In this document: piece by piece, positions 1 through 10,562 of the stretch | Numbering within the stretch: position 1 is the stretch's first letter | Layout: each line of letters starts with the position of its first letter | DNA from: Branchinecta lynchi | Lineage: Eukaryota; Arthropoda; Branchiopoda; Anostraca; Branchinectidae | Direction: 5' to 3' | Assembly (NCBI GenBank): GCA_023053575.1 | Contig: JAKZAP010000017.1 | Span: forward strand, 9,989,501-10,053,500 | Length of the DNA stretch: 64,000 nucleotides | The notes under the pieces: generated by a model | What the model was told of the DNA's origin: nothing | The model's database searches: none | Seen by the model: the letters and a program-made list of their open reading frames with translations, nothing else | Made by a program: the position numbers and the translations under genes

Positions 1-100
1 CGCCGATGAAGAATCGTAGCTGACGTATCCGTTATAAACAGTGTATGAATATATGTTTCAAAGTCAGCTTGGGCTCAAAGAATATTTATGTTAAGGGTTG
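1..100. repeat. Interspersed repeat family R2, partial copy at window edge
   Basis: CGATGAAGAATCGTAGCTGA, CGTATCCGTTATAAACAG and CAGCTTGGGCTCAAAGAATA match, on the opposite strand, the copy at 9888-9970. Confidence 0.6.
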
Positions 101-877
101 TTCAGGTTTCCGGTTAATGTAGTTTTTTTTACACGTCAGCAGCATGCCATCTTACTACGAAACAGAACCCCCAGGACTGTGTGTTCCCATGGCTGGTCTT
201 CTTCCACGTCAAAGTGACGATTACAGTTTTGACAACAAGTCTTTCAACGGTCGCTCACGCAATCCAACCCCGAAAGACTGCCGACAGTCTGTTGCCTCTA
301 ATGGAGCAATAATTCTCAAGGCGTCGCTTTTTGCTGGGAAAATTAAATGCACAAGTTGGATGCCGGTTGAAAAAAAGTGCAAAACATTTCGGATGATGTC
401 ATAAGCGTCCATATTATGGTGGTCAGATTTTTGCTGTTGTAAATTTCTCCTAGACTTAAAAAAAGAAATTCAGTCTGAAAAAAGGCAAAAATGTCACACA
501 TATTGCCATATCTGAGTTGATTGTCGTAATAAGTCTAGTTAGAGTGTTCAGGACACCGGTTCTGAGAAGTTTCTCGGGCACATGCAACGGAAATGCTAAT
601 TGAGTTGCAACTCAGTGTGGAAAAAAATCTAATAAGTGCTAATTAATATAGTTAGATTATCGAAATTCTTCTTAAGAGTATCTTAAAAGTGCAAAATCTA
701 TGATGACGTCACCAAGAGCAAAATAATTGAGTCCTAGATCAGTTTAATAAAAACAAAAAAAAATCAAGTCTTGTTAAAATAGTAAGAGTTTTCCTATGAA
801 CAACATTTTAATCTAGATGATGTCTGAAGTTCAGCAGTATCGGGTGATCTCATAGCTGCTAGACAATACATGATAGG

Positions 878-1020
878 CAGGCTTGTATCCAGGAATTTTT
901 TCGGGGGGGGGGGGGAGTACAAAAAAGACACAGATCAGAGGGAAAAGCCTGTAAAAATTACTATTTTTGTGTGTTTCGGGGAGGGGGACAACCCCCTAAC
1001 CCCCCCTGGATACGGCCTTG
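878..1020 (+). mobile_element. Poly-G hAT-like MITE, family A, copy 1
   Basis: The element starts CAGGCTTGTATCCAGGAATT and ends CCCTGGATACGGCCTTG, imperfect inverted ends. Inside are a G run and the shared core GATCAGAGGGAAAAGCCT. The 8-bp direct repeat ATGATAGG flanks it (870-877 and 1021-1028). CAG-type ends with 8-bp duplications suggest hAT mobilisation. No coding capacity. Confidence 0.8.
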
Positions 1021-1152
1021 ATGATAGGCGTACACTTTTTTTGTTTACCCTCGTACTGACTATGACAGCAAATTTTTGACAAGAAACAAAAAAAAGATAA
1101 AAAAAAAAGATACAGATACATTGCGATAGCATTTCTATATTAGTACTCCGTA

Positions 1153-1513
1153 CAAAGGCGTTACTCTCCAAAATATTGAGGGGGGGGGGGGGGGGGGGGG
1201 GGGGTAAGGTATTTACTGACTGGCTGGTCATTTTTACCGACAGTAAAAACGACTATTACTGAGAAAAAACGACTGCGTTGACAAAAAATCGGCTGGTTTT
1301 AAGAAAAAACTACTATTTTTAAGAAAAAATGGATATTTTTACGAGAAACCGACTATTTAAAAAAAAAAGACTGTTTCCAAGAAAAAAATCGACTGTTTTT
1401 ACGAAAAATCGTGGCGCTTCGCGACGAATCTGCTATTTCTTCCCTACTGGCCGACAACATTCGGGGGGGGGGGCGAGTCCCCTCCCCCTTAGTCGTGACA
1501 TGCCGTCTATGCC
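1153..1513. mobile_element. Family B MITE (CGACTGTTTT repeat core), diverged copy
   Basis: GGCGTTACTCTCC lies near the left and TAGTCGTGACATGCC near the right. The core is a run of G (25 bases from 1180) followed by many diverged units like AAGAAAAATCGACTGTTTTT. The same layout recurs at 3158, 18906 and 62564. Ends are too decayed for a firm target duplication. Confidence 0.5.
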
Positions 1514-2194
1514 TTGTGCTTTTTGGTGGGCGAAAAAATAAACTATCATTATTAAAAAGGCAAGCAATCTTTCATCCAATTGCATAAGTGGAGTGAGGCC
1601 AATAATCACGTCGACGTTTGTCAACCGGTTCTTGCAAGCAGAATCGAAACAAACGGAGATGTTTTAAAAAGATTTAGCGGCACGTCTGTTTCAGCTCTGC
1701 GTGGGAACATGGTTTTTAATTAGCCGCTTGCGGTCCTAGAGCGTTAATTACGATCGAATAAGTGTTCGATTTGAGTTTGGCATCGCTCGGAGAGTTGGAA
1801 AGGCTTGCTTATTGGTAGTGCCATTAGAGCCTGATGACCTGATAATCGTTCCTTGTTAAAGATCCTTTGAAATCTCTTTGCGGGAAGACGCGCAGTTCTA
1901 ACTTCAGGCGTCGTAACCTATACCTCAAAGATCATAGTTCGGTTATAGTTCAGTTGTTTATTCTTCAGCAGGATTAACATTCAGCATAGATAGATAGATA
2001 TTTATTAACACTAAATATGCCAATAGGCCATCAAAAAATAAACGCCGTTCCACTTTCTTCAGATTCTCCAAATACTTACTTCGGCTCCCCCGTTGGACAA
2101 GAAATAGCACAATGATGAAAACATATAATATAAAAGACCCTGAGCTTGCCATTTCTAACCTGATTAGCAAGTACAACTCAAAAATCCAGTCCCA

Positions 2195-2420
2195 CCCTTG
2201 GAGCAAAATTCTCAGAGTTTAAGTGTATATGTATGTAATCGTGTTCAGTTTTTAGTCAGTCAGAGAGTCTCAGTTAGTAAATGTCGATTTTTGTGTGTGT
2301 GTTCCTACGAAAGTATTACGTTTTGCTTTTGTTTTATTTTGTTTTTCTTTTCGTTTTTATACTCCGTCCCTTTTCTGTTTGAAATGACGGGTGGTAAATA
2401 AAAAAAAAAAAAAAAAAAAA
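2195..2420 (+). repeat. Retroposon-like 3' end with poly(A) tail
   Basis: A T-rich stretch ends GAAATGACGGGTGGTAAATA and then about 20 A (2400-2420), as at the 3' end of a LINE or retrocopy. A related end, TTTACTCCGC…AAAATGACGGGTTATAAGTAAA followed by (TTAC)n, is at 37420-37484. The 5' boundary is uncertain. Confidence 0.5.
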
Positions 2421-3157
2421 GCATGTGACAGAAGGTCATCTCTGCAAGAGGGACAAGAGATTACGGAAAACTAATTATCAACAATTTTTTTCATACTGAG
2501 CAAATAGCCTATATCTTAAATTTTTGGAAAATATTTTGTTTCCCACCCTTGTTAAAGATCCCTTGAAATCGCTAGATAAAGCTTGGGTGCTGCACTTGGT
2601 TGTGCGAGGGGTAGCTCCACTATCTCCAATTTTTCTCCAGATGGTTATTTGCGTGAAGACACGAAAATCGAACCTCAGGCCCCATAACCTAAACCTCAAA
2701 GTTCTAACGATAGTATATTCCTTCAGCCCAAGCTGACTGCGAATCATAGTTGACTCCGCCAAACGGAAACATAAGCTGAATTTATTGGCTTAATGAATTC
2801 AGCTGACGTATCCGATTCGCATAGTCAGCTCCAATAATGGTTTTCTTTCGCCGACCATGCCAATCGGTAACCTGTCAAGCCGTAACTCAGATAAATTCAG
2901 CTGCGGAAACTGTGTACATGACATACAAGTTTATTTCAGTCAAATTCTGTTAAAAGGATAAGAACTAAACAACACGATTGCATGAAAGTGAACGAGCTTT
3001 GGATCGTGGACCCCCCCCCCCCCCCCCCCCTCCCCCCCCCCACTAGATATGAGGAGGTAGCTGATTAAGGGATCCCCTGCGCTCTGACCAAAATAAATTT
3101 GGACTCGACTAGTCGTGAAAGGAGGACTTTGAAAGCCTCGAGTTTTTTGCAAGTACC

Positions 3158-3360
3158 CAGAGGCGTTACTAGCATAAGAAAAATGTTTGTGGGGTGGTGC
3201 TAGTTTCGACTGGCTGGTCTTTTTTAGCGACAGTAATTTTTCAGAAAATCCACTGTTCTTAAGAAAACTTTTTTTTTAAAAAGAAAAATCGACTAGTTTA
3301 AAAAATAATTCAATTGTTTTAAGAAATATCGACAGTTTTGAAGAAAAGTCGACGCCTCTG
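3158..3360. mobile_element. Family B MITE, short copy
   Basis: The perfect 9-bp inverted ends CAGAGGCGT (3158-3166) and ACGCCTCTG (3352-3360) enclose GCGACAGTAATTTTT and units of AAGAAATATCGACAGTTTT. No clear target duplication remains. Confidence 0.6.
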
Positions 3361-3550
3361 ACGTCACCGACTTTTAGTATTATCGTCTAAAGCTAGCTTA
3401 GTTTTATTAATTTTGTTTTGAATCCTACTTGTACAATTACATTATATTATCAGTCAGTAGCTCTGAACTGAAATTAACAAGATCAGAAGAAAACAACAAA
3501 TTTTTAATCCGATAGATTTTCTTAGTTTTCGAAGTAGTGACAGAAAGACA

Positions 3551-3632
3551 AAAATGCTCCTCAGCCGGGAATAGAACCCAGGACCCTCTGCTTACAAGGC
3601 AGGCGCTCTAACCATTTGAGCTACCAAGGGGC
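3551..3632 (-). repeat. tRNA-like sequence, probably the head of a tRNA-derived SINE
   Basis: The minus strand reads TAGCTCAAATGGTTAGAGCG (a D-arm/A-box), an anticodon-like CCTTGTAAG (TGT, Thr type) and GGGTTCTATTCCC (T-arm/B-box). The acceptor stem has a mismatch and wobble pairs, the anticodon stem has a mismatch, and sequence runs on without a terminator. I therefore call it a SINE head or pseudo-tRNA, not an active gene. A truncated relative is at 63397-63447. Confidence 0.6.
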
Positions 3633-4233
3633 TTGTGAACAGAGTTCGCAAACCAGTACAGTAGTCTGGTAGAAGCTGGTCATAAGGACGGTGATCCTGC
3701 CCGAAGTCAAAGTCATCTAATCAGTTCACATCCCCATGTCACGGCGATTCTGGCGGTCTGGAAAGCTCCACGAGCTTATGCGCCAGCTCTTCTTGGGACT
3801 TCGGCTAAAAGTCGCTTCGCTTTCCAAAGCTGTTCTCGCGCTCCGCTAGTTCGCCCTAGCACTTAGAAAGCGAATCCACTTCGCGAGTGGAAATTGATGT
3901 CGGCAAGTCAGCGAGAAGTTGTAAAGGTGCAACTGAGGCTCAGCGACTTTTCGGTTGTTCTTGCGCTAGGCGGATTCTCGCTTTGCTTTTCGGAAAGAGA
4001 ATCGAAAGGATTGCCAGAATCGCCTTTAATATAATATATTACATAATTAATATAAAATATAGATGTCCAGCCAGCCTCAAATGGGTACCTTGATAAATCT
4101 GGGAGAGGTTATAGGAAGGGTGTGCGAAAGCACCAGGATGGCTAGCCGCCAACCGCCCATTGGACAGGGGGAGGCAGAGAATCGGAGACCAGTGGCACCA
4201 GGCTGCTAACTTTACCTTTTACTCTACTCTTGG

Positions 4234-4404
4234 CAAGGCCGTATCATTCGGGGGGGGGGGGGGGTAGGGGGTTCCCCCTTCCCCCAATAACGTACAAAAA
4301 TAATCATTTTTCATAGGCTTTTCCCTGTGATCTATGTCTTTGTTGTCCAACCCGCGGGCACCCCCCCCCCCCCCCCCCGAAATAAATTCCTGGATACGGG
4401 CCTG
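4234..4404 (-). mobile_element. Poly-G hAT-like MITE, family A, copy 2, beside exon 1
   Basis: Inverted orientation: CAAGGCCGTATC at the left and CCTGGATACGGGCCTG at the right, with a G run and a C run inside and the core AGGCTTTTCCCTGTGATC. Flanks ACTCTTGG (4226-4233) and ACGCTTGG (4405-4412) differ at one base of eight. The right end is 33 bp before exon 1. Confidence 0.8.
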
Positions 4405-4437
4405 ACGCTTGGTAACCATAATTCTTTTTTTTCGCAG

Positions 4438-4590
4438 ATTCAAACAAATACCAAATGAAGTATGACTCACAGAGTGGTAAAGTGTCCTTGCTCATATCTC
4501 TCATCGGACCGGGAGATGAGGGTGAATACACTTGCACTGCAGTCAACCAATTTGGTGAAGCAATCTGCACTGTCTACATCCAGCCTGAAG
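4438..4590 (+). CDS. sls: Exon 1 in window: second half of an N-terminal Ig domain
   Basis: The exon follows a pyrimidine-rich acceptor (…TTTTTTTTCGCAG) and ends GAAG|GTAATG. Read with two leading bases it gives KYQMKYDSQSGKVSLLISL, then DEGEYTCTAVNQFGEA and CTVYIQPE. This is the D-to-G-strand half of an I-set Ig with the F-strand Cys (YTC). The first half, with the C-strand Trp, must lie on an earlier exon; I did not find it in 1-4437. Phase 1 in and out. A poly-G/poly-C MITE ends at 4404, only 33 bp before the exon. Confidence 0.85.
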
Positions 4591-5042
4591 GTAATGCTTA
4601 TTTTATTTTCTGTCCTTATGTATGTATTATCTGACCTATTTTGTTCTAGTCCACGAATATATATTTCAAACAATGGATAAGACGGATACGTCAGTTACGA
4701 TTCTTTGGCAGCGATATTTCGGTCATTTTTGGCAATTTTGGCAAGGGTCCTTGTATATGTGTTTGGTTAAATCTTTTTCTTCTCAACAAGCTTAAATGAT
4801 CAAGATTGCTGATTACTCGTTTTGGTCTATATAACTTTAATAATCAGTTGTTTTGATTATATTTGTGCTTCTTAAGATCTGGGACTATCAAGTTCAAAAC
4901 CAAAACACTAAATCCGGTAATCTACATATCCCAAAAGAGAATGACTGTTTGAAAAGCAACACTAGGAGGTGTCGGTGGTTGGGGAGGTGGAGGTGTAAAG
5001 TTCAGATTTGAGTTAGCTAGTTTGTCTGCCTCTTCATGACAG

Positions 5043-5257
5043 CCAGGGTTGGTCACCAAGAACCAGGGTGTACGAGTTACTTCAAGATACTTTGGGTTAC
5101 TTTGGCTTACTTTTGGTTACATTGGGTTACTTTTGGTTACATTGCATTGGGTTACACTGGGTTACTTTGGGTTACATTAGGTTACATTGGGTTACTTTGA
5201 GATACTTTTGGGTTACTTTCCAGGGTATACGAATTTACTTTTGGTGACCAACCCTTG
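5043..5257. mobile_element. hAT-like MITE carrying a ~10-bp minisatellite
   Basis: Inverted ends CCAGGGTTGGTCACCAA and TTGGTGACCAACCCTTG share a perfect 15-bp block. Between them is a tandem array of GGGTTACTTT/GGGTTACATT units (about 5075-5225). The flanks CATGACAG and TATGACAG (5035-5042, 5258-5265) match at seven of eight. Confidence 0.75.
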
Positions 5258-5739
5258 TATGACAGTATACCCTTCTGTTCGTCTACATACATGTCAGCTG
5301 TTTCTGAGGGTGTTCCCAGTACCACATTGTTTTCAAGATCGCATCAGCTTATCCCAATCGTACGGCCATAGCACACGTCGCTGATCAGGCTGATATTATG
5401 GTTGGATTTGGATTGGACTTTGTATTGTACTGATCTGAACAGATTATATTGATTGGCATTCATTCCTTGTTTGGTGACACCCCTGATAAAGCTTGTTGTT
5501 GATAAAGCTTGATGCGTGTTAATTCGTCAAAGATACTTCGATGTACACTATTTCTCAAATGATTTGCTCGTAAAGATACAGTTGACATTCTGTTAAGAAA
5601 AAAAAAAAATCAGGTTTGCTCTCTTTGCATTCTTGTAACAGAACACGATAAGATGGACATGATGTATGTCAACTATTTATCGGCTATGTTGGACTACATG
5701 TAGAAATATAACCATACCTTGTTGATGCTACGGGATTAA

Positions 5740-6294
5740 GAGACCTGTCTTACCTATAATACTAACGCAACCTACTTCCATAATCACTCTCGTATATCGT
5801 ATATTTCTAAACCCAGAGACACCAATTTCGCACGGCACATTTTAACCCATCTAACAAACTCACGCTGATTTTCTCACTTGCCGGGATTTGCTACCTACCA
5901 GACCCGTATCCGGGAATTTATTTCTGGGGGGGGGGAGGCCGCCTTTCGTGTTTTTTTTGCCTGCGGGTCGGACAAAAAAGACAAAGATCAGAGGGAAAAG
6001 CCTATAAAAAAGGTTACTTTTGTGTGTTTCGGGTGGGGTTTCAACCCCCTACCCCCCCCCTGGATACGGCCTTGCTACCTACCCATGCTATCGACTGTCG
6101 TCTAAGAGTAGATTTTTCCTCAGAAAAACCGGTTTTGTAAATTCTTTGCCTGTTTTTTCTTTAAGTCAACGGCCTCGGAAAAGGCTTAAAACAGCCAAGA
6201 CCGTGGGTTATTTGTTGAAATTACAGCCTAGTTTTAAAGTATTCAAATATTTTAAAATACTGCAAGTTGAATAGTAAACAATGCGAGGGGTCCT
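5740..6294 (+). mobile_element. TTAA-flanked MITE, family D, copy 1 (with nested family A)
   Basis: TTAA at 5736-5739 and 6295-6298 flank a unit starting near GACCTGTCTTACCTATAAT and ending GCGAGGGGTCCT. Without the nested MITE it is about 371 bp. The same sequence lies inverted at 6757-7120 and direct at 38381-38750. Confidence 0.7.
5899..6074 (+). mobile_element. Poly-G hAT-like MITE, family A, copy 3, nested in a TTAA element
   Basis: It starts CAGACCCGTATCCGGGAATT and ends CCTGGATACGGCCTTG. The flanking direct repeat is CTACCTAC (5891-5898 and 6075-6082). It interrupts the TTAA element at 5740-6294, so it is the younger insertion. Confidence 0.8.
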
Positions 6295-6756
6295 TTAAGG
6301 CTTTGATAGACAGGTGGGGTCATTGCCGTGTTAAGACGAGCGTTAGAAAACGTTTAGCATTTTATTAAGTTCTGCAAAGAGCTAAAAGAACTAAGGAGGC
6401 CAGTCTTAGGGATTGAGGTCGAGAGGAATGAATGGTTGGTAGGGAGCTGCGAATCAAAGGAATATTTATGTGGGTACGGAGGTTGAGAGAAAAATCCTTT
6501 TCTGGGAATACAAAAATTCGGAAAACTGTAGCAGTTTTTCTAGATTTGTTCCGTGTTTCATTTTTAGTATGTATTGTTTTTGCTTTTCTGTTTTATGATG
6601 TACCATGGCCTTCAAGACTTTAGAAGAATTGAACTTTTTTACTTCCATGCATTCAAGGCTTGGTTCTGTATAAATCCACAGCCGACGACTGTCTCTATGT
6701 TTCTCGGCCAAGATCTTGTAGTTTATTTCTTAGACTGTCTTTGCTTTCGCAGTTAA

Positions 6757-7120
6757 AGGACCCCTCGCACTATTTACTCTTCAACTTGAACAGTACAATT
6801 TGAATACTTTAAAACTAGGCGGTGCTTCCAACAAATAACCCACGGTGTTGGCTGTTTTAAGCCTTTTCCGAGACCCATTGACTTATAGCGAAAACAGGGC
6901 TAAAAGCGAAAACAGAGAAGTTTTCTGTGGGAAAACTTCTCGCAGACAACCGTCGACATCGTGATACACATCGAAGGTAGCAAAAGACGACAAGTGAAAG
7001 TCAGCGTGGTTTTGTTAGAGGGGTTAAAATGTACTGTACGAAATGGGGTCTCCGCGTTTAGAAATATATGGAGTGGTTATGGAAGTAGGTTGCGATAGTA
7101 TTATAGGTAAGACAGGTCCT
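6757..7120 (-). mobile_element. TTAA-flanked MITE, family D, copy 2
   Basis: Opposite orientation to copy 1, so the two form a large inverted repeat with about 460 bp between. Ends are TTAA|AGGACCCCTCGC and GACAGGTCCT|TTAA. The AGGAC termini resemble those of family C. Confidence 0.7.
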
Positions 7121-7124
7121 TTAA

Positions 7125-9428
7125 GTGAACTGTGGCTGATAGTCGACTTGCTGTTTTTCATCGTGTCGTTTGACAAGAAGTGGTGCGTAATCTCGAGAAA
7201 TTTTCCCTCTAGAATTCCGTGCTCTTGTAATTTTCCAACTTCTGACAGAGAAATCGTACCACTGGAACAGTTTTGCACACACCAAATCCCTCACCTCCCA
7301 GACGTCGTTTCCAATTACATACGTTTGCCCTTCGTAATTTTCCACTCTTTCGCACTTTTTCCCCCACATTCCACAGTTTCCTCAGCTAAGTGTTTGCTTA
7401 GTTGGACCGAAATAGCTGAGGCTGAAGGGCTTGTGCCAACTTTACGATGTTACGTAAAATGAGGGATAGAGGTAGAACTAAAACATCTACTAGATGTCGC
7501 CACTGCATCCTGAAAGTTCAAAGAAATTTGCGAAACTTGAGAAAAAAATAAGAAATAATCAGTTAAAAATCAAGACGCAATTTTGATGATTGTCCAAGTC
7601 AAGTCCAAGGAGGGGTGAATTTGGTGAGATTGTTTTGACGCCTAGTTCAAGTAAGAAGGATGCTGTTGCGGGTTTGAGTATTTCTAAGGAAACCCAGTAG
7701 GCGTTTTGTCGGTCAGGAGAGTGGCTGGACTTTGGGAGGGTGGCACTTGACCTCGCAGTTCCCAAATTTAAGCCACTGCGTTTGAATCTTACAAAAATTC
7801 AGCTATTGCAAATTATCGGGTTCATTTGTTCTTTCGTTTTACTTTCCTTCATCCCAGTTATATAAACTGTAATGTGTCTTCTGACCTTTCTTCATCTTTT
7901 ATGAGTGAATAATCTAATTTTTACTTTCTTCCTCATTTTTAAGCGTTGAAAAATGATGGGGAGCCTAATCCTAGTTTATGTCGCCAGTAGGTAATAAATA
8001 ATATAAAAAAGGCCCTCCCAAGTTGTTCCTGAGCTTCGGCATACGACATGGAATAGAAAGATCCGTCTGGCCATAAATAGATCATCGGACAGATTTCGAA
8101 GTGGAAAGAAGCTTCCCCTTTTGTCCCAAAAACAGGTCTCTTGCCTCCAAATATGCAGAACTTGTTCCCAAAAGTAATAGACGTGGGTTTTGATGGATGT
8201 GTTGTTGTATGCAGTCAGCTGTTGGATGGTGACGAGTTGATTTAGACTCGAAGAAAGCGAAATTAGTTGATGATTGCTTCGCCGTGATGAGGCGTTACCA
8301 GTCAGCAGTTGCATAGAATCTTCTTTAGGTTGGTGATTTTGCTGATCTCGCTCAGCTTTATTTTGTTTATCTTGTCATCCACCTGGTGAAAGTAGCCGGG
8401 ATAAATAATCTTTCTGTTGGTGCAGGGATTAAGTCGGCAAAAATTTAAATGATACTCAGCCTGTCTTAGCTTTCATTCTCTTTAGAAAGCCCCGCAGAAA
8501 CTTGGGATGCTCTGGAGAAAAATAAATTAATTTAGATTGGAATATATTAAGAAACAAGTGGCAGTTGTATGAGGATTGAAACAGAACTGTCGAGAGAGTA
8601 TTGGTATAAACCAACAAGTACGCCCGAAAGTACCCAGATAAATAATTGATTAGTAAAATAATAAATTGGTCCATTACGCAGTAAGAGTAGCTTTTTATCA
8701 AAATGCAGCCGAAGGGATATTTCAGTATGCGTAGAAGCCCAAGACCTTGTAGACCAAGAAGCTCAAATCCCCTCTCTTCAAGTTTGGTATCATCTACCTG
8801 TTGGGAGATTTATCAGATGAACCTAAGCCAAGGGGTTACCCTCCCCCCGTCACCTGCTGTACACCTTTTCCTGTCACCGTCGGCACCGGCCGAAACCAGA
8901 GGTGTCGGCCATAAATTAGGCAATTCCCGCTTCTAAACGTGCTAATTTGTATGTCCTAACGCGTGTCAACCGGATTTTAGGTTCTCCTGAACGCTAAAAT
9001 CGAAAGTGGGCAACTCCTCGACCCTACAGCTAGTAAGATCAATTCAAACTTGGTTGGGACTTATACGTAAGGAATAAAGACCTTGTAGAACAAGAAGTTC
9101 AAGTCCTCTGGCTTCAAGTTTGATATCATCGAGCTGCTGGGAGATTCGTCAGATGAACCAAACAGAGCTAGGGAGATCCATCCAAATTTGGTTTCGGGTT
9201 ATACGTAAGGAATCTCGACTTTTCGCTTAGACCCTCAGGGCAATCGATTCTGTGTGGCATGATATGACAGAACGGTCTTGACAGCTCATGATGTACGATG
9301 TCGGAAAGGCGACCTATGCCCCCATGAACCCGACTAATGTCTACCTCACGATTGTTTGCGAAATCGAAAAAATCGAAACGTCGAGCCTTTGCCAACTGAA
9401 TTAGCATTTAGAAGGGGATTTTTGGTGT
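7125..9428. other. Intron 1 stretch with no recognised coding sequence
   Basis: Part of the 8.4-kb first intron. I see only short shadow frames. A motif pair, GGAGATTTATCAGATGAACC (about 8804) and GGGAGATTCGTCAGATGAAC (about 9139), with CTTGTAGA(C/A)CAAGAAG before each, shows a diverged direct duplication of about 330 bp. Confidence 0.4.
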
Positions 9429-9783
9429 TGAATCGATCTTCCGAGTGTGATTAGTCGATGCCGTAATATCTGATCTAGTTAACTTAAAGCACTCCTCGCA
9501 CTATTTACTGTTGATGTTCCAGCATTCAAAACTATTTGAATACTGTAAAACTGGCTCTGCTTTTAACAAAGTTTCCAGCTTTGGGTGTTTTAAGCCTTTT
9601 CCCAGTTGAATCGATCTTCCTTAGTGTGATAGTCGATGCCGTAATGTCTGATCTAGTTAACTTAAAGCACTCCTCGCACTACTTACTGTTTGTGTTCCAG
9701 CAATCAAAACTATTTGAATACTGTAAAACTAGGCTCTGCTTTTAACAAAGTATCCGGCTTTGTGTGTTTTAAGCCTTTCCCCA
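9429..9783. repeat. Tandem duplication, two ~177-bp copies
   Basis: Copies start at about 9429 and 9605 (TTGAATCGATCTTCC). Both contain GCCGTAAT(A/G)TCTGATCTAG, CACTCCTCGCACTA and the AACTATTTGAATACTGTAAAAC portion that resembles the end of the family D MITE. A family D-like end (GACGGGTCCTTTAAATG) is at about 10207-10224. Confidence 0.75.
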
Positions 9784-9887
9784 GGTCCATCAACTTCTAG
9801 CAAAAACTCTGCAAAACACAGATAACCGGTTTTACCCATCGATAGCATGATACGCGAACACTCGTCGGGATCATAATGCGCATGGAA

Positions 9888-10022
9888 AATAAAGATTCTT
9901 TGAGCCCAAGCTGACTTCGAAACATTTATTCAAACAATGTTTACAACGGATACGTCAGCTACGATTCTTCATCAACGATATTTCGGCGCTTCTTGGCAAG
10001 GGTCCTCATCAGGCTGTCAATT
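9888..10022. repeat. Interspersed repeat family R2 (AGCTTGGGCT / GGCAAGGGTCCTCATCAGG)
   Basis: It contains AAAGATTCTTTGAGCCCAAG, GGATACGTCAGCTACGATTC, GATATTTCGGCGCTTCTTGG and CAAGGGTCCTCATCAGGCTG. Partial copies are at 1-100, 2715-2760, 4655-4730, 16530-16650, 36290-36410, 43920-43960 and 47340-47500, in both orientations. Confidence 0.65.
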
Positions 10023-10562
10023 CTCTGGTTCAACTTTGGGGAAGGAAAAAAACCTGTAATCAATTACAGGTTTGATTACAGGTTTGTTTCCTTTGCAAGT
10101 GCAAAGATTAGTGAGTTATCGTTGGCGAGTCAACGCATATAATTCGGGTCTCCCGGCTAAGAATTAATGAATGCAGTTATGGAAGTAGGTTGCATTGGCA
10201 CTATAGATACGACGGGTCCTTTAAATGAACTTCCAGTACATGACTCTTAAATCATGTGTGTAATCAAGGGGGGGGGGGGGTACTGGCCTTTGAATGTAGC
10301 ATGCTTCAACATCGATAAGTGGTCAGCCCGGAGGTAGGCTGGTAGATAATTAAAAATAAGAGGTATTAGCTTCAGAAATCACACAAGTGTCAAGACTACT
10401 TTGGGTCTAGCTTATCCGAATGAACGTCCAGTACATGATGTCATTAAAGTCGGTACGCATGAATCTTATGTGTAGTCGAGGGGGAGGGGAATCGGAAGTA
10501 GGTAGGTAGATTATTAAAAAAAAAAAGGAATTAGTCTTAGATATTATACACTTGTAGGAATA

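Noticed and set aside
144..404. 86-codon open frame (starts MPSYYETEPPGL) behind an AG-ended pyrimidine tract
   Set aside because: No donor in a useful place, no similarity I recognise to the kettin N-terminus, and the opposite strand is also open. I cannot support it as an exon.
935..1231. Open frames with poly-Pro or poly-Gly stretches here and near 3000, 4300, 10900, 22500 and 23750
   Set aside because: They are translations of homopolymer G/C runs inside MITEs and tandem repeats.
5075..5225. GGGTTAC array as an interstitial telomere
   Set aside because: The unit is about 10 bp, not TTAGGG or TTAGG, and the array is enclosed by the inverted ends of a mobile element.
7043..7462. 139-codon frame as a gene
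   Set aside because: It starts in a family D MITE and continues into unremarkable intron sequence with overlapping frames on both strands and no motif.
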